DNA of 64,000 nucleotides from JAFGBM01 sp964610155 (GCA_964610155.1 CAZSUY010000007.1:51418-115417); one strand, 5' to 3'; numbered from the stretch's first letter, positions 43,105 through 52,520 are shown. A program made the numbers and translations. The notes: generated from the letters alone by a model not told the origin.

Positions 43105-43725
43105 ATGCCCCTCGCGCAGAAGGCCACAGGGACGAGCCTCGCCCTCGTCGCGGTCGGTGCCGCCCTTCTCGCTGCAAGCACCCTCTGGGGCGGCTATCCG
43201 CTCGGGGGTGGCGTACCGATCACCCTTCAAACCCTCGCCGTCCTTCTGGTCGGAGCGGTGCTCGGCGCCTATCGGGGTGCCGCCGCGGTGCTCGTATACC
43301 TCGCCCTCGGGACTGCGGGCCTCCCCGTCTGGGCAGGCCACATCGGTGGGGCTCAGATCTGGACCACCCCTCGCGCGGGGTTCCTCCTGGCGTTCGTCCT
43401 CGCCGCGTTCGTCACGGGCTGGATGTCCGAATGCCTCGCGGCGAGCGGCAAGGCCACCTTCGCTGGCTTCCTAGGGGTGGCATTCGTGGGGACGCTTGCG
43501 ATCATCACCTTCCTCGGATGGTCCTACGTCGCGGTACGAGCCAAGCTCTCCTTCAACGACACGCTTGTGACCCTCACCCCTTTCCTCCCCGGCGACATCA
43601 TCAAGGCCTTCGTCGCGGCGGCCGTGGCCTCGTCCGTCCACGCCGCCTACCCACAGATCCTCATTCCGCCGGTACCCAACACTCGTGTGGGGAAGGATCG
43701 GGACGCGCTAGCCTCGACGGCATGA
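43105..43725 (+). CDS. bioY: Biotin transporter, S component
   Basis: The 206-residue ECF substrate-binding membrane protein has about six helices. PLGGGVPITLQTLAVLLVG is the BioY signature, followed by LGAYRGAAAVLVYLALGTAG and GHIGGAQIWTTPRAGFLLAF. AAGGAAGG lies 6 bases before the ATG. The TGA overlaps the start of the ATPase gene, and bioN follows, giving a full biotin ECF transporter. Confidence 0.94.
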   Translation: MPLAQKATGTSLALVAVGAALLAASTLWGGYPLGGGVPITLQTLAVLLVGAVLGAYRGAAAVLVYLALGTAGLPVWAGHIGGAQIWTTPRAGFLLAFVLAAFVTGWMSECLAASGKATFAGFLGVAFVGTLAIITFLGWSYVAVRAKLSFNDTLVTLTPFLPGDIIKAFVAAAVASSVHAAYPQILIPPVPNTRVGKDRDALASTA

Positions 43726-44426
43726 TCGAGTTCCTTGACGCGAGCGTCGTTTCGTCGAACGGCACCCGCATCCTGGCCCCGACGACCCTGGCCCTCGCCG
43801 AACACCGCGTCAGCATTATCGGGGCAAACGGTTCCGGCAAATCCACCCTCGTCCGCCTCATCAATGGTCTGATGACCCCGAGCACGGGAAGCGTCCGGGT
43901 CAATGGTCGAGACCCACAGAAGCATGCCTCGGCCGTTCGGCGCGACGTCGGGTTCCTCTTCACCGATCCCTCCTCCCAGCTCATCATGCCGACGGCGATC
44001 GAGGATGTTGCTCTTTCCCTCCGCCGGATCATCAAGGACAAGGGGAAGCGGACCTCGGCGGCGCTCGACCGACTCACGGAGATCGGGCTTGAGGATCACA
44101 CCCACGTATCCGTTCACTCCCTTTCCGGGGGGCAGCGTCAGCTCCTGGCCCTCGCTGGGGTCCTCGCCATCGAGCCGAGCATCCTGGTGGCCGACGAACC
44201 CACGACCCTCCTGGACCTCAGGTGGCGAGCCCACGTAGATGCCCTCATCGGCGGACTCCCCATCCAGGTCATCGAGGTCACGCACTACCTCGACGCCGCC
44301 AAGCGTGCGGACCGCACCCTCGTCCTCGATGAGGGCGGTGTCGTGTTCGACGGTAATCCGCGTAGCGCTGTGCGGTTCTACCGCGACCTCATGACCCGTC
44401 GGACCGAGGAGTCGGGCCGTGCTTGA
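43722..44426 (+). CDS. bioM: Biotin ECF transporter ATPase
   Basis: The 234-residue energising ATPase has Walker A GANGSGKSTL, the Q-loop region FTDPSSQLIMPT, signature LSGGQRQLLALAG, Walker B ILVADEPTTLLD, and switch histidine VTHYLD. The open frame extends upstream inside bioY, but the ATG at 43722 forms an ATGA overlap and matches the family start. It works with the BioY and BioN proteins encoded on either side. Confidence 0.93.
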   Translation: MIEFLDASVVSSNGTRILAPTTLALAEHRVSIIGANGSGKSTLVRLINGLMTPSTGSVRVNGRDPQKHASAVRRDVGFLFTDPSSQLIMPTAIEDVALSLRRIIKDKGKRTSAALDRLTEIGLEDHTHVSVHSLSGGQRQLLALAGVLAIEPSILVADEPTTLLDLRWRAHVDALIGGLPIQVIEVTHYLDAAKRADRTLVLDEGGVVFDGNPRSAVRFYRDLMTRRTEESGRA

Positions 44427-45072
44427 CGCCTTCGGAATCTATCGCCCCAGACGGACACCCCTCCACCTCCTGCCCCCTTGGGTCAAGGTCATCGGGCTCG
44501 CCATGGCTGCCCTCGTTCTCTTCGTCGTCCGGGGTCCGGTGTGGACCCTCATTGGCCTCCTGGGTTCCCTCGCCGTCCTCGCGAGCACGCTTCCACCGAT
44601 CCGACCCACTCTCCGGGGGCTCTGGCCCATCACCCTTCTAGCCGTCCTCATGGGGGGCTACCAGTGGTTCCGTGGGGACCGGCTGGGTGCCGCCGAATTT
44701 GCGGCTGACTTCCTTTCGGTGGCGTGCCTTGCCCTGGCCCTCACCACCTCGACCCGACTCGACGACGCCGTCGCCCTCATCAGCAAGGGCGCCAGACCCC
44801 TCCGACGCACCGTCTCACCGGAGGCCGTCGGGCTGGTGTTCGCCCTCACGGCGCGGGCGATCCCCGAGATCACTACGATCCTCGGCGACTCCGCCGATGC
44901 CGCCCGGGCCAGGGGTCTTGCACGTCGGCCCCGGGCGACGCTTGTACCCGCCGCGGTTCGCACCTTCGGGTGGGCCATCAGCGTCGGGGAGGCCATCACG
45001 GCCCGTGGACTCGCTGACGATCCGGTGGACGACTCCGGCGAGAAAGCGAAACTGGAGAGGGCCTCAGGGTAA
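44419..45072 (+). CDS. bioN: ECF transporter T component
   Basis: The 217-residue coupling membrane protein begins with a GTG overlapping bioM by 8 bp. It has four or five hydrophobic segments (VIGLAMAALVLFVVRGPVW, TLIGLLGSLAVLAS). Two EcfT-type Ala-Arg-Gly-like coupling motifs are visible, DAARARGLAR and EAITARGLAD, which insert into the ATPase grooves. It is transcribed with bioY and bioM. Confidence 0.9.
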   Translation: MLDAFGIYRPRRTPLHLLPPWVKVIGLAMAALVLFVVRGPVWTLIGLLGSLAVLASTLPPIRPTLRGLWPITLLAVLMGGYQWFRGDRLGAAEFAADFLSVACLALALTTSTRLDDAVALISKGARPLRRTVSPEAVGLVFALTARAIPEITTILGDSADAARARGLARRPRATLVPAAVRTFGWAISVGEAITARGLADDPVDDSGEKAKLERASG

Positions 45073-45100
45073 CCTTGGATATCCCTTCTAGGAGGCAAAC

Positions 45101-46000
45101 ATGACGTTCAGGGAAGATGCCGGCCTCGACCCCAGCCGCGTTCAGAGACGTGGCCGAGCGGCAGGAGCGTCCGGGATGGCCATAGGCGGCGGCATTGGTG
45201 GCCTCGTTCTCTTTATCATCGCCGCATTCCTGGGAGTCGACCTTTCCTCGCTGGGCATCGGCACCGATGCGGGCTCCGGCGTCACCCAAGCGGACCCGGA
45301 ACTCCAGGCCGAGATGAATGCGGCCTGCACGACCGGTGCGGCCGCAAACGACCGTGTCGATTGTCGTGTCATCGGCACCATCAACTCGCTCGACGCCTAC
45401 TGGTCGACGGCCGTTCCTGCTGCGGGCGCTAAATTCGTCTACCCCGACATCGTCCTCTTCGACTCTGTGACCTCGACGGCCTGCGGCACGGCCTCCTCAC
45501 AGACAGGCCCCTTCTACTGCCCCCCCGACCAGACCATCTACATCGATACGACCTTCTTCGACGTCCTGGTCCGGCAGTTCGGATCGAGCGATGGCCCGTT
45601 GGCCGAGATGTATGTGGTCTCCCACGAATACGGCCACCACATCCAGCAGCTCCTTGGGGTATTCAATGTCGCCGACCGCGGCGGCACGGGGGCCGACTCC
45701 GATACCGTCAAGGTCGAACTCATGGCCGACTGCCTAGCGGGTGTCTGGGCGAATCACGCCGCCTCGACCCCGGGGGAAGACGGGACTCCCTACCTTCAGC
45801 CCCTGACGAAGCAGGACGTTCAGGACGCCATCGATGCCGCCAGATCCGTCGGCGACGACCGAATCATGGAGGCCTCACAGGGCTACGCGGATCCTGACAA
45901 CTTCACCCACGGAACGTCTGAGCAACGCGCAGAGTCTTTCCTCGCCGGCTACCGCTCGGGCTCGCCGAACTCGTGTGATTTCTTCGACGTCATCGACTAG
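45101..46000 (+). CDS. Neutral zinc metallopeptidase (YpfJ/PF04228 type)
   Basis: The 299-residue protein has one N-terminal membrane anchor (GLVLFIIAAFLGVDL) and an extracytoplasmic catalytic domain. VVSHEYGHHIQQLLG gives the HExxH-like zinc site, with the downstream glutamate in KVELMADCLAGVW. DQTIYIDTTFF and SHGTSEQRAESFLAGYRSG-like motifs fit the family. AGGAGG lies 5 bases before the ATG. The physiological substrate is unknown. It follows bioN by 28 bp. Confidence 0.92.
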   Translation: MTFREDAGLDPSRVQRRGRAAGASGMAIGGGIGGLVLFIIAAFLGVDLSSLGIGTDAGSGVTQADPELQAEMNAACTTGAAANDRVDCRVIGTINSLDAYWSTAVPAAGAKFVYPDIVLFDSVTSTACGTASSQTGPFYCPPDQTIYIDTTFFDVLVRQFGSSDGPLAEMYVVSHEYGHHIQQLLGVFNVADRGGTGADSDTVKVELMADCLAGVWANHAASTPGEDGTPYLQPLTKQDVQDAIDAARSVGDDRIMEASQGYADPDNFTHGTSEQRAESFLAGYRSGSPNSCDFFDVID

Positions 46001-46007
46001 GCGCGCA

Positions 46008-46029
46008 CAGTCTGGATACACACAGACTG
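46008..46029. terminator. Small inverted repeat between convergent genes
   Basis: CAGTCTG at 46008-46014 and CAGACTG at 46023-46029 form a 7-bp stem around an 8-base loop, between the metallopeptidase gene and the convergent sufT gene. It may end transcription from either side. There is no U-run, so this is tentative. Confidence 0.4.
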
Positions 46030-46057
46030 GACGCTCGCAAGTGAAGGCCTCGGGTCT

Positions 46058-46387
46058 CTAGACGTTGAAACCCAGCGCCCGGAGTTGTTCGCGCCCCTCA
46101 GGGGTGATCCTGTCCGGGCCCCAGGGCGGCATCCATACCCAGTTGATGCTGACACCGGTCGCGATCCCGTCGAGCGCGTTTATGACCTGACCCTCGATGA
46201 CGTCTGTGAGGGGACACGCTGCGCTTGTGAGCGTCATATCGATGGCGACTCTGCGCTCCTCGTCGATAGCGATCCCGTAGACCAGACCGAGGTCGACAAT
46301 GCTGATGCCGAGCTCGGGGTCTATGACGTCTAGTAGGGCCGTCTCGACGTCCGCCTTCGTCGTGGTGGGCTTTGCCTCGTCGCTCAT
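46058..46387 (-). CDS. sufT: SufT/MIP18-family Fe-S assembly protein
   Basis: The 109 residues form a DUF59 domain: LLDVIDPELGISIVDLGLVY, then the conserved cysteine in TLTSAACPLTDVIEGQV. It assists Fe-S cluster maturation or transfer. The ATG at 46385-46387 overlaps sufU by 4 bp; the longer upstream frame is rejected. It is the last gene of the suf operon, as in mycobacteria. Confidence 0.93.
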   Translation of the reverse strand: MSDEAKPTTTKADVETALLDVIDPELGISIVDLGLVYGIAIDEERRVAIDMTLTSAACPLTDVIEGQVINALDGIATGVSINWVWMPPWGPDRITPEGREQLRALGFNV

Positions 46388-46845
46388 GAGTTCTCCTTTT
46401 GCGCCTGGATCAAAGCATCCTTCAGGGCCATCCATCCCAGGAGGGCACACTTGATGCGGGCGGGATATCGCCCAACCCCGGAAAAGGCGGCACCATCCCC
46501 GAGGAGTTCTTCCGTCGTTGCCTCCGAGGCCTCCCCCCTCGCCCCCATGAGGGCCCGGAAGGAATCGGACAACGTGCCCGCCTCGTCGAGGGTCGCCCCC
46601 TCCACGAGGTCGTGGAGGACCGAGACAGAGGCCTGCGAGATGGAACACCCGTGTCCCTCCCAGGTGACGCTCGAGATCCGGTCACCGTCGAGCTCCACCC
46701 TGAGCCGGACCTCATCGCCGCATACGGGATTGACCTGATGAGATTCCCCCGCCCTGTCCCCGGTCGGCTCGACGAGCCCAAGCCCGTGGCGTTCGCGCGC
46801 GTGATCGATGATCACCTGCTGGTACATCTGCTCGAGACCACTCAT
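46384..46845 (-). CDS. sufU: SUF system sulfur-transfer/scaffold protein
   Basis: The 153-residue IscU-fold zinc protein takes sulfur from SufS. The three ligand cysteines are seen in QVNPVCGDEV, WEGHGCSISQAS and PARIKCALLGW, with the aspartate of CGD. The Gly-rich insert between the second and third cysteines is typical of SufU rather than IscU. Overlaps of 4 bp join it to sufS and sufT. Confidence 0.95.
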   Translation of the reverse strand: MSGLEQMYQQVIIDHARERHGLGLVEPTGDRAGESHQVNPVCGDEVRLRVELDGDRISSVTWEGHGCSISQASVSVLHDLVEGATLDEAGTLSDSFRALMGARGEASEATTEELLGDGAAFSGVGRYPARIKCALLGWMALKDALIQAQKENS

Positions 46846-48116
46846 GACGCCTCCTTCACGCGAAAAAACGCACGCACTCCGCCAAGGGCGGCGAGAAACG
46901 CATCGATGTCCTGCTCGGTTGAGTACACGTGGGTGGAGGCTCTCGTCGAACTCTGGATCCCGAGCCTGGAGTGAAGGGGCTGCGCACAGTGGTGTCCGAC
47001 CCTGACGGCGATCCCAGCATCGTCCAGCACCTGACCGACGTCGTGAGGATGGACGCCCTCGACCGTGAAGGAGGCGAGCCCCAACACGGGATCCGAGCCT
47101 CCCCCGATGGGTCCGAGAAGCCGGACCCCCTCGATCGAAGAAACCCCACTACGAATCCTCGCCGCCAGCCTCGTGTCGTGGTCGGCGACTCGCGCCATCC
47201 CTAGGGCCGAGAGGTACCGGGCGGCCGCCCCCAGGCCGATGGCCTGGGCGACCGGCTGGGATCCGGCCTCGAATCGCGCCGGAGCGTCGAGCCAAGTCGT
47301 GTTCGTCATCGTGACGGTCTTGATAGTCGAGCCGCCGTAGGCGGCCGGTGGAAGTGCGTTGAGAAGCTCCCTACGGCCGTACAACGCTCCGATCCCCGTG
47401 GGGCCGAGCATCTTATGCCCGGAGAATCCCGCGAAGTCCACACCAAGGGCGTGGAAATCGACGGGAAGGTGAGGGACCGTCTGGCAGGCATCGAGGATCG
47501 TCAGCGCCCCGACCTCGTGAGCGCGACCGACGAGGCGCGCAACGGGATGGATGAGCCCGGTGACATTGCTGGCGTGCTGGAAGGCGAACACCCGGGTGCG
47601 CTCGCCGACGATCGAGTCGAGGTCATCAAGGATCAGGCACCCGTCGTCATCGAGGGGTAGCCATCGGAGCGTTGCCCCCGTGCGCCGGGCAAGGATCTGC
47701 CACGGGATGAGGTTCGCGTGATGCTCGCTCTCGGTGACGGCGATCTCGTCCCCTTCGCGAAGGGCGAATCGTTGCGCGTCCTCTCCACCGATCCCTAGGG
47801 AGGCGGCCCCTAGAGCGGAGGCGACCAGGTTGATCGCCGCCGTCGCATTCCCGGTCCAGACGATCTCACCCTCCCCCGCCCCGACGAAGCGGGCAACATC
47901 CGCACGGGCGGACTCGAAGGCCTCCGTCGCCTCCTCGGCTAGAAGGTGGGCACCCCTGCCGACGGCCCCGTTGTGAAGCCGGGAGAATTCCTCCTGCGCT
48001 TCAAGCACCACCATGGGCTGTTGGGAAGTCGCGGCCGAATCCAGATAGACGAGGCGCTTCCCATTCCGCGCCTCTCTTGCGAGGATCGGAAAGTCTGAAT
48101 GAACGTCGGGAAGCAT
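46842..48116 (-). CDS. sufS: Cysteine desulfurase
   Basis: The 424-residue PLP enzyme extracts sulfur from cysteine for cluster assembly. FAGFSGHKMLGPTGIGALYG holds the Schiff-base lysine. TESEHHANLIPWQILARRTG and ILDACQTVPHLPVD give the stacking and aspartate residues. RVGHHCAQPLHSRLG contains the catalytic cysteine of group II desulfurases. It lies 11 bp after sufC and overlaps sufU by 4 bp. Confidence 0.96.
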   Translation of the reverse strand: MLPDVHSDFPILAREARNGKRLVYLDSAATSQQPMVVLEAQEEFSRLHNGAVGRGAHLLAEEATEAFESARADVARFVGAGEGEIVWTGNATAAINLVASALGAASLGIGGEDAQRFALREGDEIAVTESEHHANLIPWQILARRTGATLRWLPLDDDGCLILDDLDSIVGERTRVFAFQHASNVTGLIHPVARLVGRAHEVGALTILDACQTVPHLPVDFHALGVDFAGFSGHKMLGPTGIGALYGRRELLNALPPAAYGGSTIKTVTMTNTTWLDAPARFEAGSQPVAQAIGLGAAARYLSALGMARVADHDTRLAARIRSGVSSIEGVRLLGPIGGGSDPVLGLASFTVEGVHPHDVGQVLDDAGIAVRVGHHCAQPLHSRLGIQSSTRASTHVYSTEQDIDAFLAALGGVRAFFRVKEAS

Positions 48117-48127
48117 CGCGTGTCGCC

Positions 48128-48898
48128 CTATTTGGCTACAAGGAATCGGTCGTAGCCCTCGGCCTCGAGTCTCTCCGCAAGTTCGGAGCCGCCCTCCTCG
48201 GCAATCTGGCCATCAACGAATACATGGACGAAGTCGGCATCGATGTACCGGAGGATCCGGGTGTAGTGGGTGATGAGCAGGACCCCGGCGCCCGTGGCTG
48301 TCTTTGCGCGATTTACCCCCTCCGCGACGATCCGCAAGGCATCGATGTCGAGCCCGGAGTCCGTCTCGTCGAGGATCGCGAACCCCGGCTGAAGTAGCTC
48401 CATCTGAAGGATCTCGTGACGCTTCTTCTCCCCCCCGCTGAACCCCTCGTTGACGTTCCTCTCAGCAAAGGCGGGGTCCATCTTGAGGCTGGCCATAGCA
48501 TCCTTCAGGTCCTTCATCCAGGTCCGGAGTCTGGGGCTCTCCCCGTCGATTGCGGTCTTGGCCGTCCTCAGGAAGTTCGACACGCTCACCCCCGGCACCT
48601 CGACGGGGTACTGCATGGCCAGGAACAGCCCTGCCCTCGCCCGCTCGTCGATCGTCATGGTGAGGACGTCTTTGCCGTCGAGCGTGATCGTTCCGTCGGT
48701 GACGATGTACTTGGGGTGACCGGCGATCGAATAGGCAAGGGTGGACTTGCCTGACCCGTTCGGCCCCATAATGGCGTGGGTTTGGCCGGACTTCACGGTC
48801 AGATCGACGCCGCTCAGGATGGGCTTCAGTCCCTCCTTGGTCTCGACGCTGACCTTGAGGCCGCGGATGTCGAGGGAATGACTCTCGAGGGTGCTCAT
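48128..48898 (-). CDS. sufC: Fe-S assembly ATPase
   Basis: SufC is the soluble ABC-type ATPase of the SufBC2D scaffold. The 256 residues carry Walker A GPNGSGKST, signature FSGGEKKRHEI, Walker B FAILDETDSGLDIDAL and switch ITHYTRIL. YPVEVPGVSVSNFLRTA is the SufC-specific Q-loop region. It overlaps the Rieske protein gene by 4 bp. Confidence 0.96.
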   Translation of the reverse strand: MSTLESHSLDIRGLKVSVETKEGLKPILSGVDLTVKSGQTHAIMGPNGSGKSTLAYSIAGHPKYIVTDGTITLDGKDVLTMTIDERARAGLFLAMQYPVEVPGVSVSNFLRTAKTAIDGESPRLRTWMKDLKDAMASLKMDPAFAERNVNEGFSGGEKKRHEILQMELLQPGFAILDETDSGLDIDALRIVAEGVNRAKTATGAGVLLITHYTRILRYIDADFVHVFVDGQIAEEGGSELAERLEAEGYDRFLVAK

Positions 48899-49269
48899 GG
48901 TTTCTCCTTCATGGGACTTTCAGGGAGCATCGGGCTCGCGGGAGCATCGACGTTCACGAAAACGAAACCGTCTTCGATGCGAACCGGGTAGGTAGCGACC
49001 GCCAGGATGGCGGGAAGCGCTGTGGCCTCGCCCGTGTGGAAATCGAAGCGCGCGCCGTGCCCCCAACATTCGATCTCACGGCCGGCAACCTCCCCCTCCG
49101 ACAGGGAAACCGCGCCGTGTGTACAGATGTCATCGACGGCGAAGAATTCTCCACGTTCGTCGCGGACAATCACGATAGGTCGCTCGGACCCATCTGCAAG
49201 AGTGTGGTCGATGCGCAGGGTCGCTCCCGGCCGAAGGTCTTCGACAGCGCATACTCTCTGCTCAGTCAT
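48895..49269 (-). CDS. Rieske [2Fe-2S] ferredoxin-like protein of the suf operon
   Basis: The 124-residue soluble Rieske domain has DDICTHGAVSLSEG (Cys-x-His) and IECWGHGARFDFHTGE (Cys-x2-His), the four cluster ligands. It resembles non-haem dioxygenase ferredoxins. Its placement between sufD and sufC is common in actinobacteria and suggests an electron-supply role in assembly, which is an inference. The ATG at 49267-49269 overlaps sufD by 8 bp. Confidence 0.92.
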   Translation of the reverse strand: MTEQRVCAVEDLRPGATLRIDHTLADGSERPIVIVRDERGEFFAVDDICTHGAVSLSEGEVAGREIECWGHGARFDFHTGEATALPAILAVATYPVRIEDGFVFVNVDAPASPMLPESPMKEKP

Positions 49270-50434
49270 CGACGGCCTCCAACCTGGTCTCGATCGCCCT
49301 GAGGAGGCCCCGCTCGATGCGGGGCACCCCCATCTGCTGGATGACGTCGGCGAAGAAGCCCCGGACCACGAGCCTGCGGGCCTCGTGTTCGGAGATACCG
49401 CGCGAACGAAGATAGAACATCTGCTCGTCGTCGAATCGGCCGGTGGCGGACGCATGGCCGGCCCCTGCGATCTCCCCTGTCTCGATCTCCAGGTTAGGCA
49501 CCGAGTCGGCCCGGGTGCCGTCGGTGAGGAGCAGGTTGCGGTTGACCTCGTAGGTATCCGTGCCCTCGGCCTCTGCTCGGATGAGGACATCCCCGACCCA
49601 CACCGTGCGGGCGGTTTCGCCAGCGAGCGCGCCCTTGTACGTGACCCTCGACCGGCACCGCGGGGACTCGTGGTCGATGAACGTCCGGTGTTCGATGTGC
49701 TGGCCAGAATTCGCGAAGTAGACCCCGAACAGGTCCACCTGGCTGTCCTCTCCCGCGAGGGCCACGGACGTGTTCGCCCGGACGAGGGCTCCCCCAAGCG
49801 TGGCCATCGAGGCGTGAAGTTTCGCTTGCCTTCCCAGCCGGACGACCCATTCGGTGAGGTGGATGGCGTCCCGCTCGAATGCCTGGATGACGACGAGGGT
49901 CAGGGAGGCTCCATCGGCGACGTCGACGGAGACGAATTCACTGCACTTGGCGGTGCCCTGGTAGTCGAAGATGAGGGTGACGGAGGCCCCTGGGCCCACC
50001 TCGATGAGGAGGTGGCCCCGCACGTTCTTGCCGGTCCCCTTGATCCCTACCTCGACAGGCCGGGAGACCTCGAAGCCGGGGGCGACGGCGAGCGCCACCG
50101 CCGTGCCGGTGTGCTTGGCCGCGACGGCCGCGGTCCTGTCCCCGGGCGCCCGAACGGATCGTTTCCGGGCCTCGTCGATGTCGACCTCTGTCAGTGTGGC
50201 GCCTACCGGAAGCTGGTCGATGACCCAGCGGACATGCCCGTCGGCCGGCACATCCTCGAAGAACGGCTGGAGCGAAGACACCGGCGTGAAGCGCCAGTCC
50301 TCCTCCCTGCCCGTCGGCATGGGGAAATCCTCAACGTCGAACGACACCTTCCGCGCCGCCCGTGACACGTCCGGTACGACGCCGTGGGAGTGTGCCGAAT
50401 CGAGTTTCGCCCGGCTGTGGTCCGTCTTCTTCAC
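49262..50434 (-). CDS. sufD: Fe-S cluster assembly protein
   Basis: The 390-residue beta-helix subunit of the SufBC2D scaffold includes DFPMPTGREEDWRFTPV near the N terminus, typical of SufD. RTFIDHESPRCRSRVTYKG sits in the helix core. The C terminus ends with GRFDDEQMFYLRSRGISEHE, ARRLVVRGFFADV and VPRIERGLLRAI, the SufC-binding region. It overlaps sufB by 4 bp. Confidence 0.94.
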   Translation of the reverse strand: MKKTDHSRAKLDSAHSHGVVPDVSRAARKVSFDVEDFPMPTGREEDWRFTPVSSLQPFFEDVPADGHVRWVIDQLPVGATLTEVDIDEARKRSVRAPGDRTAAVAAKHTGTAVALAVAPGFEVSRPVEVGIKGTGKNVRGHLLIEVGPGASVTLIFDYQGTAKCSEFVSVDVADGASLTLVVIQAFERDAIHLTEWVVRLGRQAKLHASMATLGGALVRANTSVALAGEDSQVDLFGVYFANSGQHIEHRTFIDHESPRCRSRVTYKGALAGETARTVWVGDVLIRAEAEGTDTYEVNRNLLLTDGTRADSVPNLEIETGEIAGAGHASATGRFDDEQMFYLRSRGISEHEARRLVVRGFFADVIQQMGVPRIERGLLRAIETRLEAVDD

Positions 50435-51864
50435 CCGACCGCCCCCTCCATCTGGAGCTCGATGAGCCGATTGAGTTCAAGGGCGTATTCCATGGGAAGC
50501 TCCCGGGCAATGGGCTCGACGAACCCCCGGACGATCGTCGCCATCGCCTCCTTCTCCTCGATTCCCCTCGACATGAGGTAGAAGAGCTGGTCCTCGCTGA
50601 GCTTGGAGACCGTGGCCTCGTGCCCCATGCTGACGTCGTCTTCCCGAACGTCGACGTATGGGTAGGTGTCGGACCGGGAGATCTGGTCCACCAGAAGCGC
50701 GTCGCACAGGACGTTCGACTTGGACCCGCGCGCCCCCTCGAGGATCTGGACGAGGCCTCTGTAGGAGGTTCGGCCTCCACCCCGCGACACGGATTTTGAG
50801 ACGATGCTCGACGACGTGTGGGGCGCCGCATGGACCATCTTCGCCCCGGCGTCCTGGTGCTGCCCCGCGCCAGCGAAGGCGACGCTCAGGGTCTCCCCGC
50901 GCGCGTGCTCGCCCAGGAGGTAGATGGCTGGGTACTTCATCGTCACCTTTGAACCGATGTTTCCGTCGACCCACTCCATGGTCGCGCCCTCGCCCGCGGT
51001 CGCCCGCTTGGTGACGAGGTTGTAGACGTTCGTCGACCAGTTCTGGACCGTCGTATACCGTACACGGGCATTCTTCTTGACGATGATCTCGACTACGGCG
51101 CAGTGGAGCGAGTCGCTGGAGTAGATAGGTGCGGTGCACCCCTCGACGTAGTGGACGGAGCTTCCCTCATCCGCAATAATGAGCGTCCGCTCGAACTGGC
51201 CCATGTTCTCCGTGTTGATGCGGAAGTAGGCCTGAAGCGGGATGTCGACGTGGACCCCCGGCGGAACGTAAATGAGGGAGCCCCCTGACCACACCGCGGT
51301 GTTGAGAGCCGCGAACTTGTTGTCCCCAACCGGAATCACCGATCCGAAGTATTCCTTGAAGATCTCCGGGTGCAGCCTCAAGCCGGAGTCGGTGTCAAGG
51401 AAGAGCACCCCCTTCTGCTCAAGGTCCTCCCGGATCTGGTGATAGACGACCTCGGATTCGTACTGAGCCGCAACCCCGGAGACAAGGCGCTGCTTCTCTG
51501 CCTCGGGGATCCCCAACCGGTCGTAGGTATTCCTGATCTCCTCAGGCAGGTCCTCCCAAGAGGACGCCTGCTCCTCCGTTGAACGAACGAAGTACTTGAT
51601 CCGGTCGAAGTCGATTCCGGTGAGGTCGGCACCCCATGAGGGCATGGGCTTTTTTTCAAAGAGGCCAAGACCCTTGAGCCGGAGTTCGAGCATCCATTCC
51701 GGCTCTTCCTTGAGGGCAGATATTCTCCGGACGACCTCCTCGTTGAGCCCTCGCTGAGCTGTCAGTCCGGCGGCGTCGCTGTCGTGCCAGCCGTACGCAT
51801 ACGTGCCGATCGAGGCGATCGCCTCGTCCTGCGTGAAGGGTGGGGTCCCCGTCGGTGAAGTCAC
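50431..51864 (-). CDS. sufB: Fe-S cluster assembly scaffold
   Basis: The 477-residue protein is the main site where the cluster is built. Recognisable blocks are LYVPPGVHVDIPLQAYFRIN-like (IYVPPGVHVDIPLQAYF), SVHYVEGCTAPIYSSDSLH, and SRGGGRTSYRGLVQI. The C-terminal ATVSKLSEDQLFYLMSRGIE is also present. The start is GTG at 51862-51864, forming a GTGA overlap with the sufR stop; the longer frame upstream lies inside sufR. Confidence 0.95.
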   Translation of the reverse strand: MTSPTGTPPFTQDEAIASIGTYAYGWHDSDAAGLTAQRGLNEEVVRRISALKEEPEWMLELRLKGLGLFEKKPMPSWGADLTGIDFDRIKYFVRSTEEQASSWEDLPEEIRNTYDRLGIPEAEKQRLVSGVAAQYESEVVYHQIREDLEQKGVLFLDTDSGLRLHPEIFKEYFGSVIPVGDNKFAALNTAVWSGGSLIYVPPGVHVDIPLQAYFRINTENMGQFERTLIIADEGSSVHYVEGCTAPIYSSDSLHCAVVEIIVKKNARVRYTTVQNWSTNVYNLVTKRATAGEGATMEWVDGNIGSKVTMKYPAIYLLGEHARGETLSVAFAGAGQHQDAGAKMVHAAPHTSSSIVSKSVSRGGGRTSYRGLVQILEGARGSKSNVLCDALLVDQISRSDTYPYVDVREDDVSMGHEATVSKLSEDQLFYLMSRGIEEKEAMATIVRGFVEPIARELPMEYALELNRLIELQMEGAVG

Positions 51865-52520
51865 GATTCCGTTCCCTTCGCCTCCGCCATAGCGAGCGGG
51901 ACGTTGGTCGTACACACATGGCCACCCCCGGCGAGGGTGCTCAGGCGCTGGACGTGAACGCCGAGCAGCCGAGAAAGCGCACGAGTCTCGGCCTCGCACC
52001 ACTCAGGAACCGCCTCCGCGACGGTCTGAACGGGGCAATGCCCCTGGCAAAGCTGGATAGCGAAACCGCCGGGAAGAGGACGAACGCTCGCGGCGTATCC
52101 CCGATCGGTGAGCGCGTTCGCGAGGGCGTTCACTCGATCCAGAAGCGGGGCGGCTGGGTCGATACTCACGGCCAGTGCCAGCTCAAATCTCCTAGCCTCC
52201 TCGACCACGAAAGCCTCAAGCCCCCCCGTCTCTCTCAGGTAGTCGACGGCCTCGACGGCAACGGTCGCGTAGGTGCTGGAGAGGGCCTTTTGCCCCCCCG
52301 GGGTGGCGACATATGCCCTCGCAGGGCGGCCACGGCCGCGCTCGTGGAGGCCGGGGATTTCATGCTCGGCGATATGTTCCGACTCCGTGAGGTGGGCGAG
52401 GTGTCGACGAATTCCCGCCGGGGTGAGGCCGAGGCGATCCGCGAGCTCGGAGGTGGCGATCGGTCCTGAGGACACGATCAAGCCGAGGACACGCTCGCAT
52501 GTCGACTCATTCGTGCTCAA
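51861..52520 (-). CDS. sufR: SUF operon Fe-S repressor
   Basis: The 219-residue winged-helix regulator has its helix-turn-helix at about 20-50 (IATSELADRLGLTPAGIRRH). The C-terminal cluster ligands are in IQLCQGHCPVQ, EWCEAETRALS and GGHVCTTNVPLA. With a cluster bound it represses suf; loss of the cluster derepresses. The start codon is TTG at 52518-52520, supported by AGGAGG at 5 bases. It is the first gene of sufR-B-D-Rieske-C-S-U-T. Confidence 0.94.
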   Translation of the reverse strand: MSTNESTCERVLGLIVSSGPIATSELADRLGLTPAGIRRHLAHLTESEHIAEHEIPGLHERGRGRPARAYVATPGGQKALSSTYATVAVEAVDYLRETGGLEAFVVEEARRFELALAVSIDPAAPLLDRVNALANALTDRGYAASVRPLPGGFAIQLCQGHCPVQTVAEAVPEWCEAETRALSRLLGVHVQRLSTLAGGGHVCTTNVPLAMAEAKGTES

